Below, one piece after another: positions 1 to 7,826 of a stretch of DNA of 64,000 nucleotides. The DNA is taken from NCBI RefSeq assembly GCF_910578895.1, contig NZ_CAJTSC010000010.1, forward strand, positions 11,310 to 75,309. The letters run 5' to 3'. Origin of the DNA: an uncultured Bacteroides sp. (GTDB lineage: Bacteria; Bacteroidota; Bacteroidia; Bacteroidales; Bacteroidaceae). Under the pieces are notes generated by a model. The model did no database searches. It saw only the letters and a list, made by a program, of their open reading frames with translations, and was not told the DNA's origin. Each line of letters begins with the position of its first letter. The first letter of the stretch is position 1. Made by a program: the position numbers and the translations under genes.

Positions 1-232
1 CGATGTACTTGCTGCCCAGCATGGGGACGAAATAGTCGAGCACTTGCACGATGACGACAACCAGCAGCCACAGCAACAATTCGGTGCCGGAATATTGCAC
101 CTTGTCGGTAAGATGCAGCAGCAATAAGCCTGCATAGGCTACGGGCGGTCCGGGCATCACGGGCAGGAAACAGCCTATCAGTCCGGCTATCAGGCAAAGG
201 ATGCCCATTATAATAAGAATGAAGTCTGGCAT
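1..232 (-). CDS. DUF456-type small membrane protein (3' part missing, runs off window)
   Basis: The reverse strand from 232 to the window edge reads without a stop and begins MPDFILIIMGILCLIAG. It continues with a second hydrophobic stretch (LLLWLLVVVIVQVLDYFVP). The pattern of short glycine-rich membrane helices with a PVMPGPP loop after the first helix is typical of DUF456 proteins, whose function is unknown. Only the first ~77 codons are visible. The first ATG after the upstream gap was taken as the start. No partner gene can be seen. Confidence 0.6.
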   Translation of the reverse strand, partial: MPDFILIIMGILCLIAGLIGCFLPVMPGPPVAYAGLLLLHLTDKVQYSGTELLLWLLVVVIVQVLDYFVPMLGSKYI

Positions 233-357
233 ATCTTTGGGGAATATGGTTTCAAAACGATTTTCTTCGTGGCGTTTCACTTCCGGTGAAAGCCCTATCC
301 GGGTGCAATATAATGCTTTTTCTGCAAATGGCAAAACCCAGTGTCCTGAAGCGGGGG

Positions 358-440
358 TACAGCTTTTTCATTTGCAGGAGTTAAAGGGGGGATTAGGAGT
401 TATCTCCCTTCGGGAGAGGAGTTAAAAGCCGGCAGTTGCC
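358..440. repeat. Element A, partial copy
   Basis: This stretch starts with AGCTTTTTCATTTGCAGGAG and continues with AGGAGTTA-type 9-bp units ending in AAAGCCGGCA. It matches one arm of the interspersed element seen complete at 33116-33314 but lacks the central palindrome. The rest of the 233-887 gap holds a 22-bp array (615-702) and a second partial element A (727-811). No gene is visible in it. Confidence 0.6.
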
Positions 441-614
441 CCAGGGAACACGACCGGAGAGACCGCGCAAACAGACAGGTGCAAACAGACAGGCGGAAGC
501 GGACTAACGGAAACGGATCAACGGAAACGGAGCGATGAAGAACAAACGGATAAGAACAGCCCGGCGAAATATTCCCGCCGGATGCTTATTATCAGCGATA
601 TACGAGTGCCAACC

Positions 615-702
615 GTTTTCTGCATGGTGGAACTCTATTCCCAGTTAACTGGAAACGCATTCCCACCGAATTGGAACTACGTTCCCAATTAACTGGGAAC
701 AT
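615..702. repeat. 22-bp tandem array (4 units, palindromic units)
   Basis: Four consecutive 22-bp units start at 615, 637, 659 and 681. They follow the pattern (A/G)TTCCCA-n6-TGGAAC, so each can form a small hairpin. The first unit is the most diverged. The same unit type recurs at 32960-33047. There are no spacers, so this is not a CRISPR. Confidence 0.75.
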
Positions 703-726
703 CTGGGGAAAAAGAAGCTGGCAGTT

Positions 727-811
727 ACGGGGTTTTCATTTACGGGATTTATCAGGAGTCAGAGGAAGAAGGGGGTAACTCCTCCGGCTCCTGTAAATGA
801 AAGAGCCGTGA
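727..811. repeat. Element A, short copy (inverted repeat)
   Basis: The left arm (ACGGGGTTTTCATTTACGGG) and right arm (CTCCTGTAAATGAAAGAGCC) are inverted copies of each other and match the ends of element A. The central palindrome is missing. The copy ends about 75 bp before the surE start. Confidence 0.65.
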
Positions 812-862
812 CCTCTGCCAAATATTATCCATGCCCCGCACTGATATATGGTTCTCTTTTGC

Positions 863-870
863 TAAATTTG
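863..870 (+). promoter_or_regulatory. -7 box for surE
   Basis: TAAATTTG fits the Bacteroides -7 consensus TAnnTTTG and lies 17 bp before the surE ATG. No convincing -33 TTTG box is visible, so this is a motif match only. Confidence 0.45.
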
Positions 871-887
871 TAGCAAATTTAAGAAGC

Positions 888-1667
888 ATGGAATATCAGA
901 GACCTTTAATATTGATTTCCAACGACGACGGTGTCGTTGCGAAAGGAATCGGCGAGTTAATCAAGTTTCTCCGTCCGCTGGGCGAGATAGTGGTCATGGC
1001 GCCCGATGCGCCACGCTCGGGCAGTGCATGCGCGCTGACCGTGACAGAGCCTATCCGCTATCAGCTGGTGCGCAAGGATGTGGGGCTGACGGTCTACAAA
1101 TGTTCGGGCACGCCTGCCGACTGCATCAAACTGGCTTTTCATACGGTGCTCGACCGCAAGCCCGACCTCGTGGTGGGCGGCATCAATCATGGCGACAACT
1201 CTTCTGTCAATGTGCACTATTCCGGCACGATGGGTGTCGTCATCGAGGGTTGCCTGAAGGGTGTCCCCGCTATCGGCTTTTCGTTGTGCAGCCACGAGCC
1301 GGATGCGGACTTCGAACCGGCAGGCGGCTATATCCGCGAGATAGCCCGCCGGGTGTTGGAGAAAGGGTTGCCGCCACTCACTTGCCTGAATGTCAACTTC
1401 CCCGATACGAAAGAGCTGAAAGGGGTGAAAATCTGCGAACAGGCAAAAGGGCAGTGGGTCAACGAGTGGGAGAACTTTGCCCACAGAGGTGGTGCGCATT
1501 ATTACTGGCTGACCGGAGAGTTTGAAGCATCGGAGGAAGGGAATGAAAAGAGCGACCGCCGGGCGCTTGACGATGGCTATGTGGCAATTACCCCGACCAC
1601 GGTAGATGTCACCGCGTATGGCCTGATAGATGAATTAAAGACTTGGTTCCCAATTCCTAATTCCTAA
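888..1667 (+). CDS. surE: 5'/3'-nucleotidase SurE
   Basis: SurE is a metal-dependent phosphatase that removes phosphate from nucleoside 5'- and 3'-monophosphates. The 259-residue protein starts [16 protein letters not shown]; the paired aspartates D13-D14 of ISNDDG are the family's metal ligands. GTPADC and GGINHGDN motifs follow in the expected order. An upstream in-frame ATG at 831 would add 19 residues that do not look like SurE, so the ATG at 888, directly after a -7 box, was chosen. The stop is 26 bp before lpxB and both genes point the same way, so they are probably co-transcribed. The length is normal for the family. Confidence 0.95.
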   Translation: MEYQRPLILISNDDGVVAKGIGELIKFLRPLGEIVVMAPDAPRSGSACALTVTEPIRYQLVRKDVGLTVYKCSGTPADCIKLAFHTVLDRKPDLVVGGINHGDNSSVNVHYSGTMGVVIEGCLKGVPAIGFSLCSHEPDADFEPAGGYIREIARRVLEKGLPPLTCLNVNFPDTKELKGVKICEQAKGQWVNEWENFAHRGGAHYYWLTGEFEASEEGNEKSDRRALDDGYVAITPTTVDVTAYGLIDELKTWFPIPNS

Positions 1668-1693
1668 TTCTCAATTCCCAATTCCCAATAAAT

Positions 1694-2842
1694 ATGAAGT
1701 ATTATCTGATTGTCGGCGAGGCATCCGGCGACCTGCACGCATCGCACCTGATGAGCGCCTTGAAGGCGGAAGACCCGCAAGCGGAGTTCCGCTTCTTCGG
1801 CGGCGACCTGATGGCGGCTGTAGGCGGGACGTTGGTGAAGCATTATAAAGAACTGGCATACATGGGTTTTGTGCCTGTGTTGTTGCATCTGCGCACTATT
1901 TTTGCTAATATGAAGCGGTGCAAGGAAGACATTGCAGGCTGGAAACCCGATGTGCTTATCCTGGTGGACTATCCGGGATTCAATCTGAATATAGCCCGGT
2001 TTGTCCATGCCCGTACGCAAATCCCGGTGTATTATTATATCTCTCCCAAGATATGGGCGTGGAAGGAGTATCGCATCAAGAATATCAAGCGGGATGTGGA
2101 CGAGTTGTTTTCCATCCTTCCGTTTGAAGTGGAGTTCTTTGAGGGCAAGCACCGTTATCCCATACATTATGTGGGTAATCCTACGATGGACGAGGTTAGC
2201 GCATTTCAGGCTGCCTGTTCGGAAACGTGGGATGAGTTCCGGCAGGCTAACGGGCTTTCCGCAAAGCCTGTCATCGCCCTGTTGGCGGGCAGCCGCAAGC
2301 AGGAAATCAAGGACAATTTGCCGGACATGATTCGGGCGGCTGCTGCATTCCCCGATTACCAGCTGGTGCTCGCGGGGGCGCCGGGCATTGCTCCGGAGTA
2401 TTACGAGGGGTATCTGGGCGGTTCGGATGTGAAGATAATCTTCAACCGTACTTTCTCCTTGCTCAGGCATGCGGATGCGGCGCTGGTTACTTCGGGCACT
2501 GCAACGCTGGAGACGGCACTCTTCCGGGTGCCGCAGGCGGTGTGCTATCATACGCCGATAGGAAAGGTCATCGCTTTCCTGAAGCGGCATGTGCTGAAGG
2601 TGAAGTACATCTCGTTGGTCAACCTGATTGCCGATCGCGAAGTCGTGAAGGAGCTGGTTGCCGACACCATGACGGTGGAGCGGATACGGGCGGAGCTTCA
2701 ACGCATCCTGCATGATGAGGCATACCGCCGGCAGATGCTCGACGGCTACGAATACATGGCATCCCGCCTGGGCGAGCCGGGAGCGCCTGCGTGTGCGGCA
2801 CGCAAGATGGTAGCTTTGCTTAAAGAGCGTTTTAAAAAGTAG
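1694..2842 (+). CDS. lpxB: Lipid-A-disaccharide synthase LpxB
   Basis: LpxB joins UDP-2,3-diacylglucosamine and lipid X to form the disaccharide backbone of lipid A, at the inner membrane. The 382-residue protein opens MKYYLIVGEASGDLHA, with the GEASGD motif typical of LpxB. NPTMDE and the sugar-nucleotide-binding LLAGSRKQEI follow in the expected places, and the length is normal. It lies just downstream of surE, separated by a short run of AATTCC-type simple repeats (1661-1693), and is followed by a clear terminator hairpin. It indicates a Gram-negative outer membrane with lipid A. Confidence 0.97.
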   Translation: MKYYLIVGEASGDLHASHLMSALKAEDPQAEFRFFGGDLMAAVGGTLVKHYKELAYMGFVPVLLHLRTIFANMKRCKEDIAGWKPDVLILVDYPGFNLNIARFVHARTQIPVYYYISPKIWAWKEYRIKNIKRDVDELFSILPFEVEFFEGKHRYPIHYVGNPTMDEVSAFQAACSETWDEFRQANGLSAKPVIALLAGSRKQEIKDNLPDMIRAAAAFPDYQLVLAGAPGIAPEYYEGYLGGSDVKIIFNRTFSLLRHADAALVTSGTATLETALFRVPQAVCYHTPIGKVIAFLKRHVLKVKYISLVNLIADREVVKELVADTMTVERIRAELQRILHDEAYRRQMLDGYEYMASRLGEPGAPACAARKMVALLKERFKK

Positions 2843-2873
2843 GATGATATTTAATTTCTTGTTAAAAGCGATA

Positions 2874-2903
2874 AGGCCGGTGCAGTAAATGCCCGGCTTT
2901 TGT
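2874..2903 (+). terminator. Rho-independent terminator after lpxB
   Basis: The stem GCCGG (2876-2880) pairs with CCGGC (2893-2897) and is followed by a T-rich run. It lies 34 bp after the lpxB stop. Confidence 0.65.
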
Positions 2904-2939
2904 ATTTTCTATACAGAAACAAACGAAAGAACTTTAAGT

Positions 2940-3683
2940 ATGAAAAAGCTACATTGGTTATTTATGGCGGTATGTTTGGCAGTGGTGCCTTTGCTGCAAT
3001 CTTGTGATGATAAAGACGGGTATTCGGTGGGTGATTTCACTCCGCCGCTGTGGGCTACGGTGCGCGTCACCGGAAACGCCTTTTATCTGGACTGTGATGT
3101 TTGGGGGACGCTTTGGCCTGTGAATACGGATTTGGGGTGGTACGAACCGGTCGACGGGCAGCGTGTGATTACTGTGTTCAATCCTTTGTCCGATGGCTTT
3201 CAGGGTTACGACCATGCCGTGAAACTGCTGCGCCTGCAAGAGGTGCTGACCAAAGAGGTGGAGACACTGACCCCCGAGACCGAGGAGGAGTTTGGCGACG
3301 ACCCTGTTTCGATTTTTAAAGGGGACATCGGCATCAGCGGCGGATATATGAATGTCATTTTCCTGCAGGACCTGCCTGCCAAGACGAAGCATCGCATCAG
3401 CCTTGTGCGCCCGCAGGATGATGCGGAACTGTACGGGGAAGACGGTTACATACATCTGGAACTCCGTTACAATGCCTATGATGATTTGACGGGGCGGCAC
3501 AGCTTCGGCGCGGTGTCCTACAATCTGAACAGCCTTGACGTGACGGACGAAACGAAAGGCATCAAGCTGAAGATTAATTCGGAAGTGAACGGTGAGGTGG
3601 AATTGACGTTCGACCTTGTGGTGTCCGATGATAGTGACAAGAATATGCAGGAACTTGACCTGTCGAAGATGCAGTTGAAGTAA
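2940..3683 (+). CDS. NigD-like lipoprotein
   Basis: This is a predicted outer-membrane-linked lipoprotein of 247 residues. It begins MKKLHWLFMAVCLAVVPLLQ and then SCDD, a type II signal peptide with the lipobox cysteine near residue 22. The following GYSVGDFTPPLWATVRV and the WGTLWPVNTDLGWYEPVDGQ region resemble the N-terminal domain of NigD-like proteins, which are common in Bacteroides. The molecular role of that family is not established. An in-frame start at 2889 would place 17 charged residues before the signal peptide, so the ATG at 2940 was chosen. It stands alone after the lpxB terminator. Confidence 0.8.
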   Translation: MKKLHWLFMAVCLAVVPLLQSCDDKDGYSVGDFTPPLWATVRVTGNAFYLDCDVWGTLWPVNTDLGWYEPVDGQRVITVFNPLSDGFQGYDHAVKLLRLQEVLTKEVETLTPETEEEFGDDPVSIFKGDIGISGGYMNVIFLQDLPAKTKHRISLVRPQDDAELYGEDGYIHLELRYNAYDDLTGRHSFGAVSYNLNSLDVTDETKGIKLKINSEVNGEVELTFDLVVSDDSDKNMQELDLSKMQLK

Positions 3684-3792
3684 AGGGTCGCTATGCCGTA
3701 TGCATAAAAGAGGCTGTATCAAGATGGAATAGCCCCGTCGGAATATCCCGGTTTATGAGAAAGAGGAACATTTACGGAATGCCCCTCTTTAT

Positions 3793-3857
3793 ACGCGACT
3801 GACGCGGACAACACGGATTGGATGAAGAAAAATCTGCGTTGTCCGCGTCATTCGCGT
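3793..3857. terminator. Long imperfect hairpin between convergent genes
   Basis: ACGCGACTGACGCGGACAAC (3793-3812) pairs with GTTGTCCGCGTCATTCGCGT (3838-3857) with a single mismatch. The stem extends inward for about five more partly paired bases. It lies between the 3' ends of the NigD-like gene and cdsA, so a bidirectional terminator or RNA-stabilising stem is likely. There is no strong T-run. The rest of 3684-3900 shows no gene. Confidence 0.5.
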
Positions 3858-3900
3858 TTAAACAATGTTCTGATATATGGGTTTGTTCAATGTTTCCTTG

Positions 3901-4740
3901 TCAAATCATCGTCACGGCATACAGATAGACCACTGCTGCGGGAATTGCCATTAGCGCACTGTCGAAACGGTCCAGCATCCCGCCATGTCCCGGAAGGATA
4001 TTGCCGGAGTCTTTAATGCCCAGTTGGCGCTTCATCAGCGATTCGGTCAGGTCGCCCCAAGTGCCGAAGATGACTACGACGACTGCCAGTCCCGCCCATT
4101 GCCACGTCGTTATGAACGGGAAGAAACGGGCGAATGCAAAGGACGATGCAATGGAGAATACCGCTCCGCCTATGCTGCCTTCCCAGGATTTCTTGGGGGA
4201 AATCCGCTCGAACAGGCGGTGCTTGCCTATCAAAGAGCCTACGCAATAGGCACCCGTATCGCTCAGCCAGATAAATACGAAGATGGAAAGCGGCAGGATG
4301 GGGTTGTAGGACACACTGCTTGTCTCCGGCGAGTTCTGGAAGGCAAGCACATTCAGCAGCGCGAAAGGCAGTGCCACGTACAACTGGCTCAGCATGGTGT
4401 ATGCCCAGTTGCCGATGGGGTTTGCCTTTTTCAGATACAGCTCCGTAATCATCAGATAGAGTAACAGCCCCAAGTAGGGGAGAAACACGCGCGCATCGAT
4501 GGCGGATGTGCAAAAGCCCATGAGTGCAAGGAACAGGTAGGCTCCGCCCAAAGCGGTAATGGTTTTGTTGATGCCGACCTCGCCGCCCTTGTTTACCAGG
4601 TGGGCGAATTCATGCACGCTCAATGCGCCGATGATGGTGAACAGGATGCCGAATGAGAGGGGGCTGTAAAGAATACAGCCCACCAGTACGGCTACAAATA
4701 GTGCACCTGTGATAGCACGTTGTATGAAATTATTCTTCAA
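3901..4740 (-). CDS. cdsA: Phosphatidate cytidylyltransferase CdsA
   Basis: CdsA makes CDP-diacylglycerol from phosphatidate and CTP, the precursor of membrane phospholipids. The 279-residue protein is strongly hydrophobic with about eight membrane segments. Near the C-terminus it carries the full CDP-diglyceride synthetase signature, from SLMKRQLGIKDSGNILPG to HGGMLDRFDS. The length is normal. The start lies 12 bp after the ftsH stop, and rsfS-ftsH-cdsA reads as one leftward operon. Confidence 0.96.
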   Translation of the reverse strand: MKNNFIQRAITGALFVAVLVGCILYSPLSFGILFTIIGALSVHEFAHLVNKGGEVGINKTITALGGAYLFLALMGFCTSAIDARVFLPYLGLLLYLMITELYLKKANPIGNWAYTMLSQLYVALPFALLNVLAFQNSPETSSVSYNPILPLSIFVFIWLSDTGAYCVGSLIGKHRLFERISPKKSWEGSIGGAVFSIASSFAFARFFPFITTWQWAGLAVVVVIFGTWGDLTESLMKRQLGIKDSGNILPGHGGMLDRFDSALMAIPAAVVYLYAVTMI

Positions 4741-4752
4741 GGTCTTTTCGTT

Positions 4753-6834
4753 TTAATGATTGGATTCGGTTGTATCGGAAGCTTCCGCGTTATTGGTCGA
4801 TACAGTGTCTTTGGCAACTTCCGTGTTATGCTCCCCTTCTTCTTTCACCTCTTTTTCCGCCTCCTGTGCCTTGACGGCTTCTTTTTCTTCGGCCTCTTTC
4901 AGCTCATTGGAGATTTTGCCGGCGCTGATGATTTCTTCGGAACGGGAAGCCCACGGGCGTTTGCCGAAAATCTCTTCCACATCTTCCGCAAAAATCACTT
5001 CCTTGTCTATCAGCAGTTGTGCCAGTTTGTTGTGGTTGTCCTTGTTGTCGGAGAGTATCTGCTTGGCACGTTCGTACTGCTCGTTTATCATGCGCTTCAC
5101 TTCCTCGTCAATCAGTTCGGCGGTTTTCTCGCTGTACGGACGGTTGAAGGAGTATTCGTCGTTGTTGTAATAGCAGAGGTTCGGCAGTTTGTCGCTCATG
5201 CCCAAGTAGGCAATCATGCCGTATGCCTGCTTGGTGACACGTTCAAGGTCATTCATCGCGCCGGTCGAGATTTTTCCGATAAACAAATCCTCTGCGGCGC
5301 GTCCGCCCAAGGTGGCGCACATTTCGTCCAGCATCTGCTCTTTGGTGGTAATCTGGCGCTCTTCGGGCAGATACCAGGCGGCACCCAGCGCACGTCCGCG
5401 CGGAACGATTGTTACCTTAATCAGCGGGTTGGCATGCTCCAGCAGCCATGAGATACTGGCATGTCCCGCTTCGTGTATGGCGATGGAGCGGCGCTCCTCT
5501 TCCGTCGTGATTTTGGTTTTCTTCTCCAGACCGCCTACGATACGGTCCACCGCATCCAGGAAGTCTTGTTTTTCTACGAACTTCTTCCCGTGGCGGGCGG
5601 CAATCAGGGCGGCTTCGTTGCAGACATTGGCGATGTCGGCTCCGGAGAAGCCCGGGGTCTGGCGTGCCAATAATTCCACGTCTACCGTATTGTCTATCTT
5701 GATGGGGCGCAGGTGCACGCCGAAGACTTCTTTGCGTTCGTTCAGGTCCGGCAAGTCCACGTGTATCTGGCGGTCGAAGCGTCCGGCGCGCAGCAATGCT
5801 TTATCCAGAACGTCTACACGGTTGGTTGCGGCAAGGATAATGACACCGCTGTTGGAGCCGAAACCGTCCATTTCGGTCAGTAGCTGGTTCAGGGTGTTTT
5901 CGCGTTCGTCGTTGCCACCCATAGCGGCGGCTTTGGCACGTGCGCGTCCCACTGCGTCGATTTCGTCGATGAATACAATGCAAGGCGCTTTCTCTTTCGC
6001 CTGGCGGAACAGGTCGCGGACGCGGGAAGCGCCTACGCCGACAAACATTTCCACAAAGTCGGAACCTGCCAGCGAGAAGAAGGGTACGTTGGCTTCTCCC
6101 GCCACCGCCTTTGCCAGCAACGTCTTACCGGTTCCCGGAGGACCTACGAGCAATGCTCCCTTGGGTATCTTGCCGCCCAGGTCTGTATATTTTTGCGGCT
6201 CTTTCAGGAACTCTACGATTTCCTCTACCTCCTGTTTGGCTCCTGCAAGCCCTGCCACATCCTTGAAGGTTATTTTCACCGGAGAGTTCTTTTCGAACAG
6301 CTGTGCCTTGGATTTGCCTACGTTGAAGATGCCGCTGCCGCCACCCATGCCGCCGCCACCGCTCCAGCGGCGGGACAGGAATATCCAAAAGCCTATAAGG
6401 AATGCGAACGGCAATATCTGCCAGAGGATTGCGCCGAAGTAGTTGCGCTTCTTTTCGTAGTTGATGGAGCCGTCAAAGCGTGTCTCGTCCTTCTCTTTCT
6501 GCAGGAAGTCGCCCAGGCTCTCGCGCGAGGGGGCTTCCGTTGTAATCAAGGGGTTCTTGCCTACGCGGCCGGAGTCCGCTTTGAATACATCGGGCACGTA
6601 TTGCGGCTTGACGTATGCCTCTACGGAGTTGTCGTCATAACCGGTCACCTTGCTTATGTAGCCGTTGCGCACATACTCCTGAAATTCATCGTAAGGGATG
6701 CTTTTGTTGGCGGCGCCGTCTTCGTTGGCGAGGTACAGTCCCAACAGCATCATGGCTATAATCATATACAACCAGTTCAGGTTGAACTTGGGCATATTGG
6801 TTTTAGCAGGTTTTTTATTGGTATTATTGTCCAT
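4753..6834 (-). CDS. ftsH: ATP-dependent zinc metalloprotease FtsH
   Basis: FtsH is a membrane-anchored AAA+ hexamer that degrades misfolded membrane proteins and selected regulators. The 693 residues show two membrane helices flanking a periplasmic region (about 20-36 and 133-152). A GGGGMGGG linker and the Walker A motif GPPGTGKT (about 226-233) follow, then Walker B (CIVFIDEID) and the SRH region with [10 protein letters not shown]. The zinc site HEAGH lies near 456-460. The C-terminal ~50 residues are a highly charged E/K-rich tail, as in other Bacteroidetes FtsH. It is 9 bp downstream of rsfS and 12 bp upstream of cdsA. Confidence 0.97.
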   Translation of the reverse strand: MDNNTNKKPAKTNMPKFNLNWLYMIIAMMLLGLYLANEDGAANKSIPYDEFQEYVRNGYISKVTGYDDNSVEAYVKPQYVPDVFKADSGRVGKNPLITTEAPSRESLGDFLQKEKDETRFDGSINYEKKRNYFGAILWQILPFAFLIGFWIFLSRRWSGGGGMGGGSGIFNVGKSKAQLFEKNSPVKITFKDVAGLAGAKQEVEEIVEFLKEPQKYTDLGGKIPKGALLVGPPGTGKTLLAKAVAGEANVPFFSLAGSDFVEMFVGVGASRVRDLFRQAKEKAPCIVFIDEIDAVGRARAKAAAMGGNDERENTLNQLLTEMDGFGSNSGVIILAATNRVDVLDKALLRAGRFDRQIHVDLPDLNERKEVFGVHLRPIKIDNTVDVELLARQTPGFSGADIANVCNEAALIAARHGKKFVEKQDFLDAVDRIVGGLEKKTKITTEEERRSIAIHEAGHASISWLLEHANPLIKVTIVPRGRALGAAWYLPEERQITTKEQMLDEMCATLGGRAAEDLFIGKISTGAMNDLERVTKQAYGMIAYLGMSDKLPNLCYYNNDEYSFNRPYSEKTAELIDEEVKRMINEQYERAKQILSDNKDNHNKLAQLLIDKEVIFAEDVEEIFGKRPWASRSEEIISAGKISNELKEAEEKEAVKAQEAEKEVKEEGEHNTEVAKDTVSTNNAEASDTTESNH

Positions 6835-6843
6835 AAGTCTAAA

Positions 6844-7203
6844 TTAATCGAGGTCGGGGATTTGAGTTAGTTTGGCGTCTGCCCATAGGTGCTCCAGGTT
6901 ATAGAACTCACGGGCCTCCGGCAGGAAAACGTGAACCAGTACGTCAGAGTAGTCCATGGCTACCCATTCGGCGCTACGCAAACCGTCTACGGCAACGGGC
7001 TTGCAGTTCGCTCCTTTGCGGGTGAAGTCTTTTACGGAGTCCACAATGGCGTTTACTTGGCTTGGAGAGTTTCCCTGGCAGATAACGAAATAGTTACATA
7101 TTGTATCGTCTATTTGGGTAAGGTCTGCTATGACGATTTTTTTCCCTTTTTTATCTTGAATACCTTCTGTTATTTGTTGGATTAGTTTCTTTGCTTCGTT
7201 CAT
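6844..7203 (-). CDS. rsfS: Ribosome silencing factor RsfS
   Basis: RsfS (Iojap family) binds ribosomal protein uL14 and blocks subunit joining when nutrients are short. The 119-residue protein carries the family pattern: KGKKIVIADLTQIDDTICNY, then VICQGNSPSQVNAIVDSV, then the conserved WVAMDYSDVLVHVF. The length is typical. It is the first gene of a leftward operon with ftsH and cdsA and has a -7 box 25 bp upstream. Confidence 0.95.
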   Translation of the reverse strand: MNEAKKLIQQITEGIQDKKGKKIVIADLTQIDDTICNYFVICQGNSPSQVNAIVDSVKDFTRKGANCKPVAVDGLRSAEWVAMDYSDVLVHVFLPEAREFYNLEHLWADAKLTQIPDLD

Positions 7204-7227
7204 TACACATTATTATTAAACAGGTGA

Positions 7228-7235
7228 CAAATATA
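7228..7235 (-). promoter_or_regulatory. -7 box for rsfS-ftsH-cdsA
   Basis: CAAATATA on the top strand is TATATTTG on the reverse strand and fits TAnnTTTG. It lies 25 bp before the rsfS ATG. A CAAA 16 bp further up (7252-7255) may be the -33 element, but the spacing is shorter than usual. Confidence 0.5.
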
Positions 7236-7382
7236 CGTTGATTTATCATATCAAACACGCAAAAGGGGAAAAGTCTTTGGTTTTTTGTTTTTTTTTAGGT
7301 ATATAATTCTTTCTGTAGAGGTGTCTTATCAGATTTTTAGGAAAAAAATAGCCGAAATTGTTTTGAATTATGGAAAACTTTG

Positions 7383-7390
7383 TATCTTTG
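7383..7390 (+). promoter_or_regulatory. -7 box for tRNA-Gln
   Basis: TATCTTTG fits TAnnTTTG and lies 29 bp before the mature tRNA 5' end. TTTG at 7362-7365 is a candidate -33 box with a 17-bp gap. Confidence 0.5.
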
Positions 7391-7419
7391 CAGCGCAAAA
7401 CAGAAATGCAATGCTCTAT

Positions 7420-7490
7420 TGGGCTATGGTGTAATGGTAACACTACAGATTCTGGTCCTGTCATTCCTGGTTCGAATCCAGGTAGCCCAA
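7420..7490 (+). tRNA. tRNA-Gln (anticodon CTG)
   Basis: The 71-nt cloverleaf can be drawn directly. The acceptor stem TGGGCTA pairs with TAGCCCA, and the D arm is GTGT/ACAC with loop AATGGTA. The anticodon loop TTCTGGT gives anticodon CTG for glutamine codon CAG. The T arm is CCTGG/CCAGG with loop TTCGAAT, and the discriminator base is A. The anticodon stem ACAGA/CCTGT has an A-C mismatch next to the loop. The 3' CCA is not encoded. Confidence 0.95.
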
Positions 7491-7512
7491 CTAAGAACAG
7501 CCGATTTAAGTC

Positions 7513-7550
7513 AAAAACCTTCTAAAACCGCGAGTTTTGGGAGGTTTTTT
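7513..7550 (+). terminator. Terminator after tRNA-Gln
   Basis: AAAAACCT (7513-7520) and TAAAAC pair with GTTTT and AGGTTTTTT (7542-7550) around a short CGCGA loop, ending in a T-run. Confidence 0.7.
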
Positions 7551-7756
7551 GTTGCTTTCCGGCCATGTCCGAAAATTTCGGTGCAGGCATTCCGTGGTCA
7601 AAGCGGTGGTAATTGTCATGATTGCTTCAGTTGCACTTATTGTCATTGTCGGCGTAGTCTATTTCCATTGCGAGAATAAGAAAACACATCAGGCATGAGT
7701 CTGGCATTGAAGCGAGCACCTTGCGGGAACATTACGCTTGGCGGAAAGAAAAAAAT

Positions 7757-7808
7757 AAAAAAAGAACCCGAAGCAGCGGTGCGGTGACCGGGCTTCGGGT
7801 TCTTTTTT
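7757..7808. terminator. Bidirectional terminator
   Basis: AAAAAGAACCCGAAGC pairs with GCTTCGGGTTCTTTTT, giving a stem of at least 16 bp with T-runs on both strands. It terminates the leftward DUF349 gene, whose stop is at 7827. The 7551-7756 stretch holds nothing else recognisable. Confidence 0.85.
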
Positions 7809-7826
7809 ACTCTTTCTTGTCAATCG

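Noticed and set aside
1664..2713. 349-residue leftward frame over lpxB
   Set aside because: It is the antisense shadow of lpxB; its protein is rich in His/Arg/Gln and has no family features, start signal or terminator.
7246..7464. 72-residue leftward frame overlapping tRNA-Gln
   Set aside because: It runs through the tRNA and its promoter.
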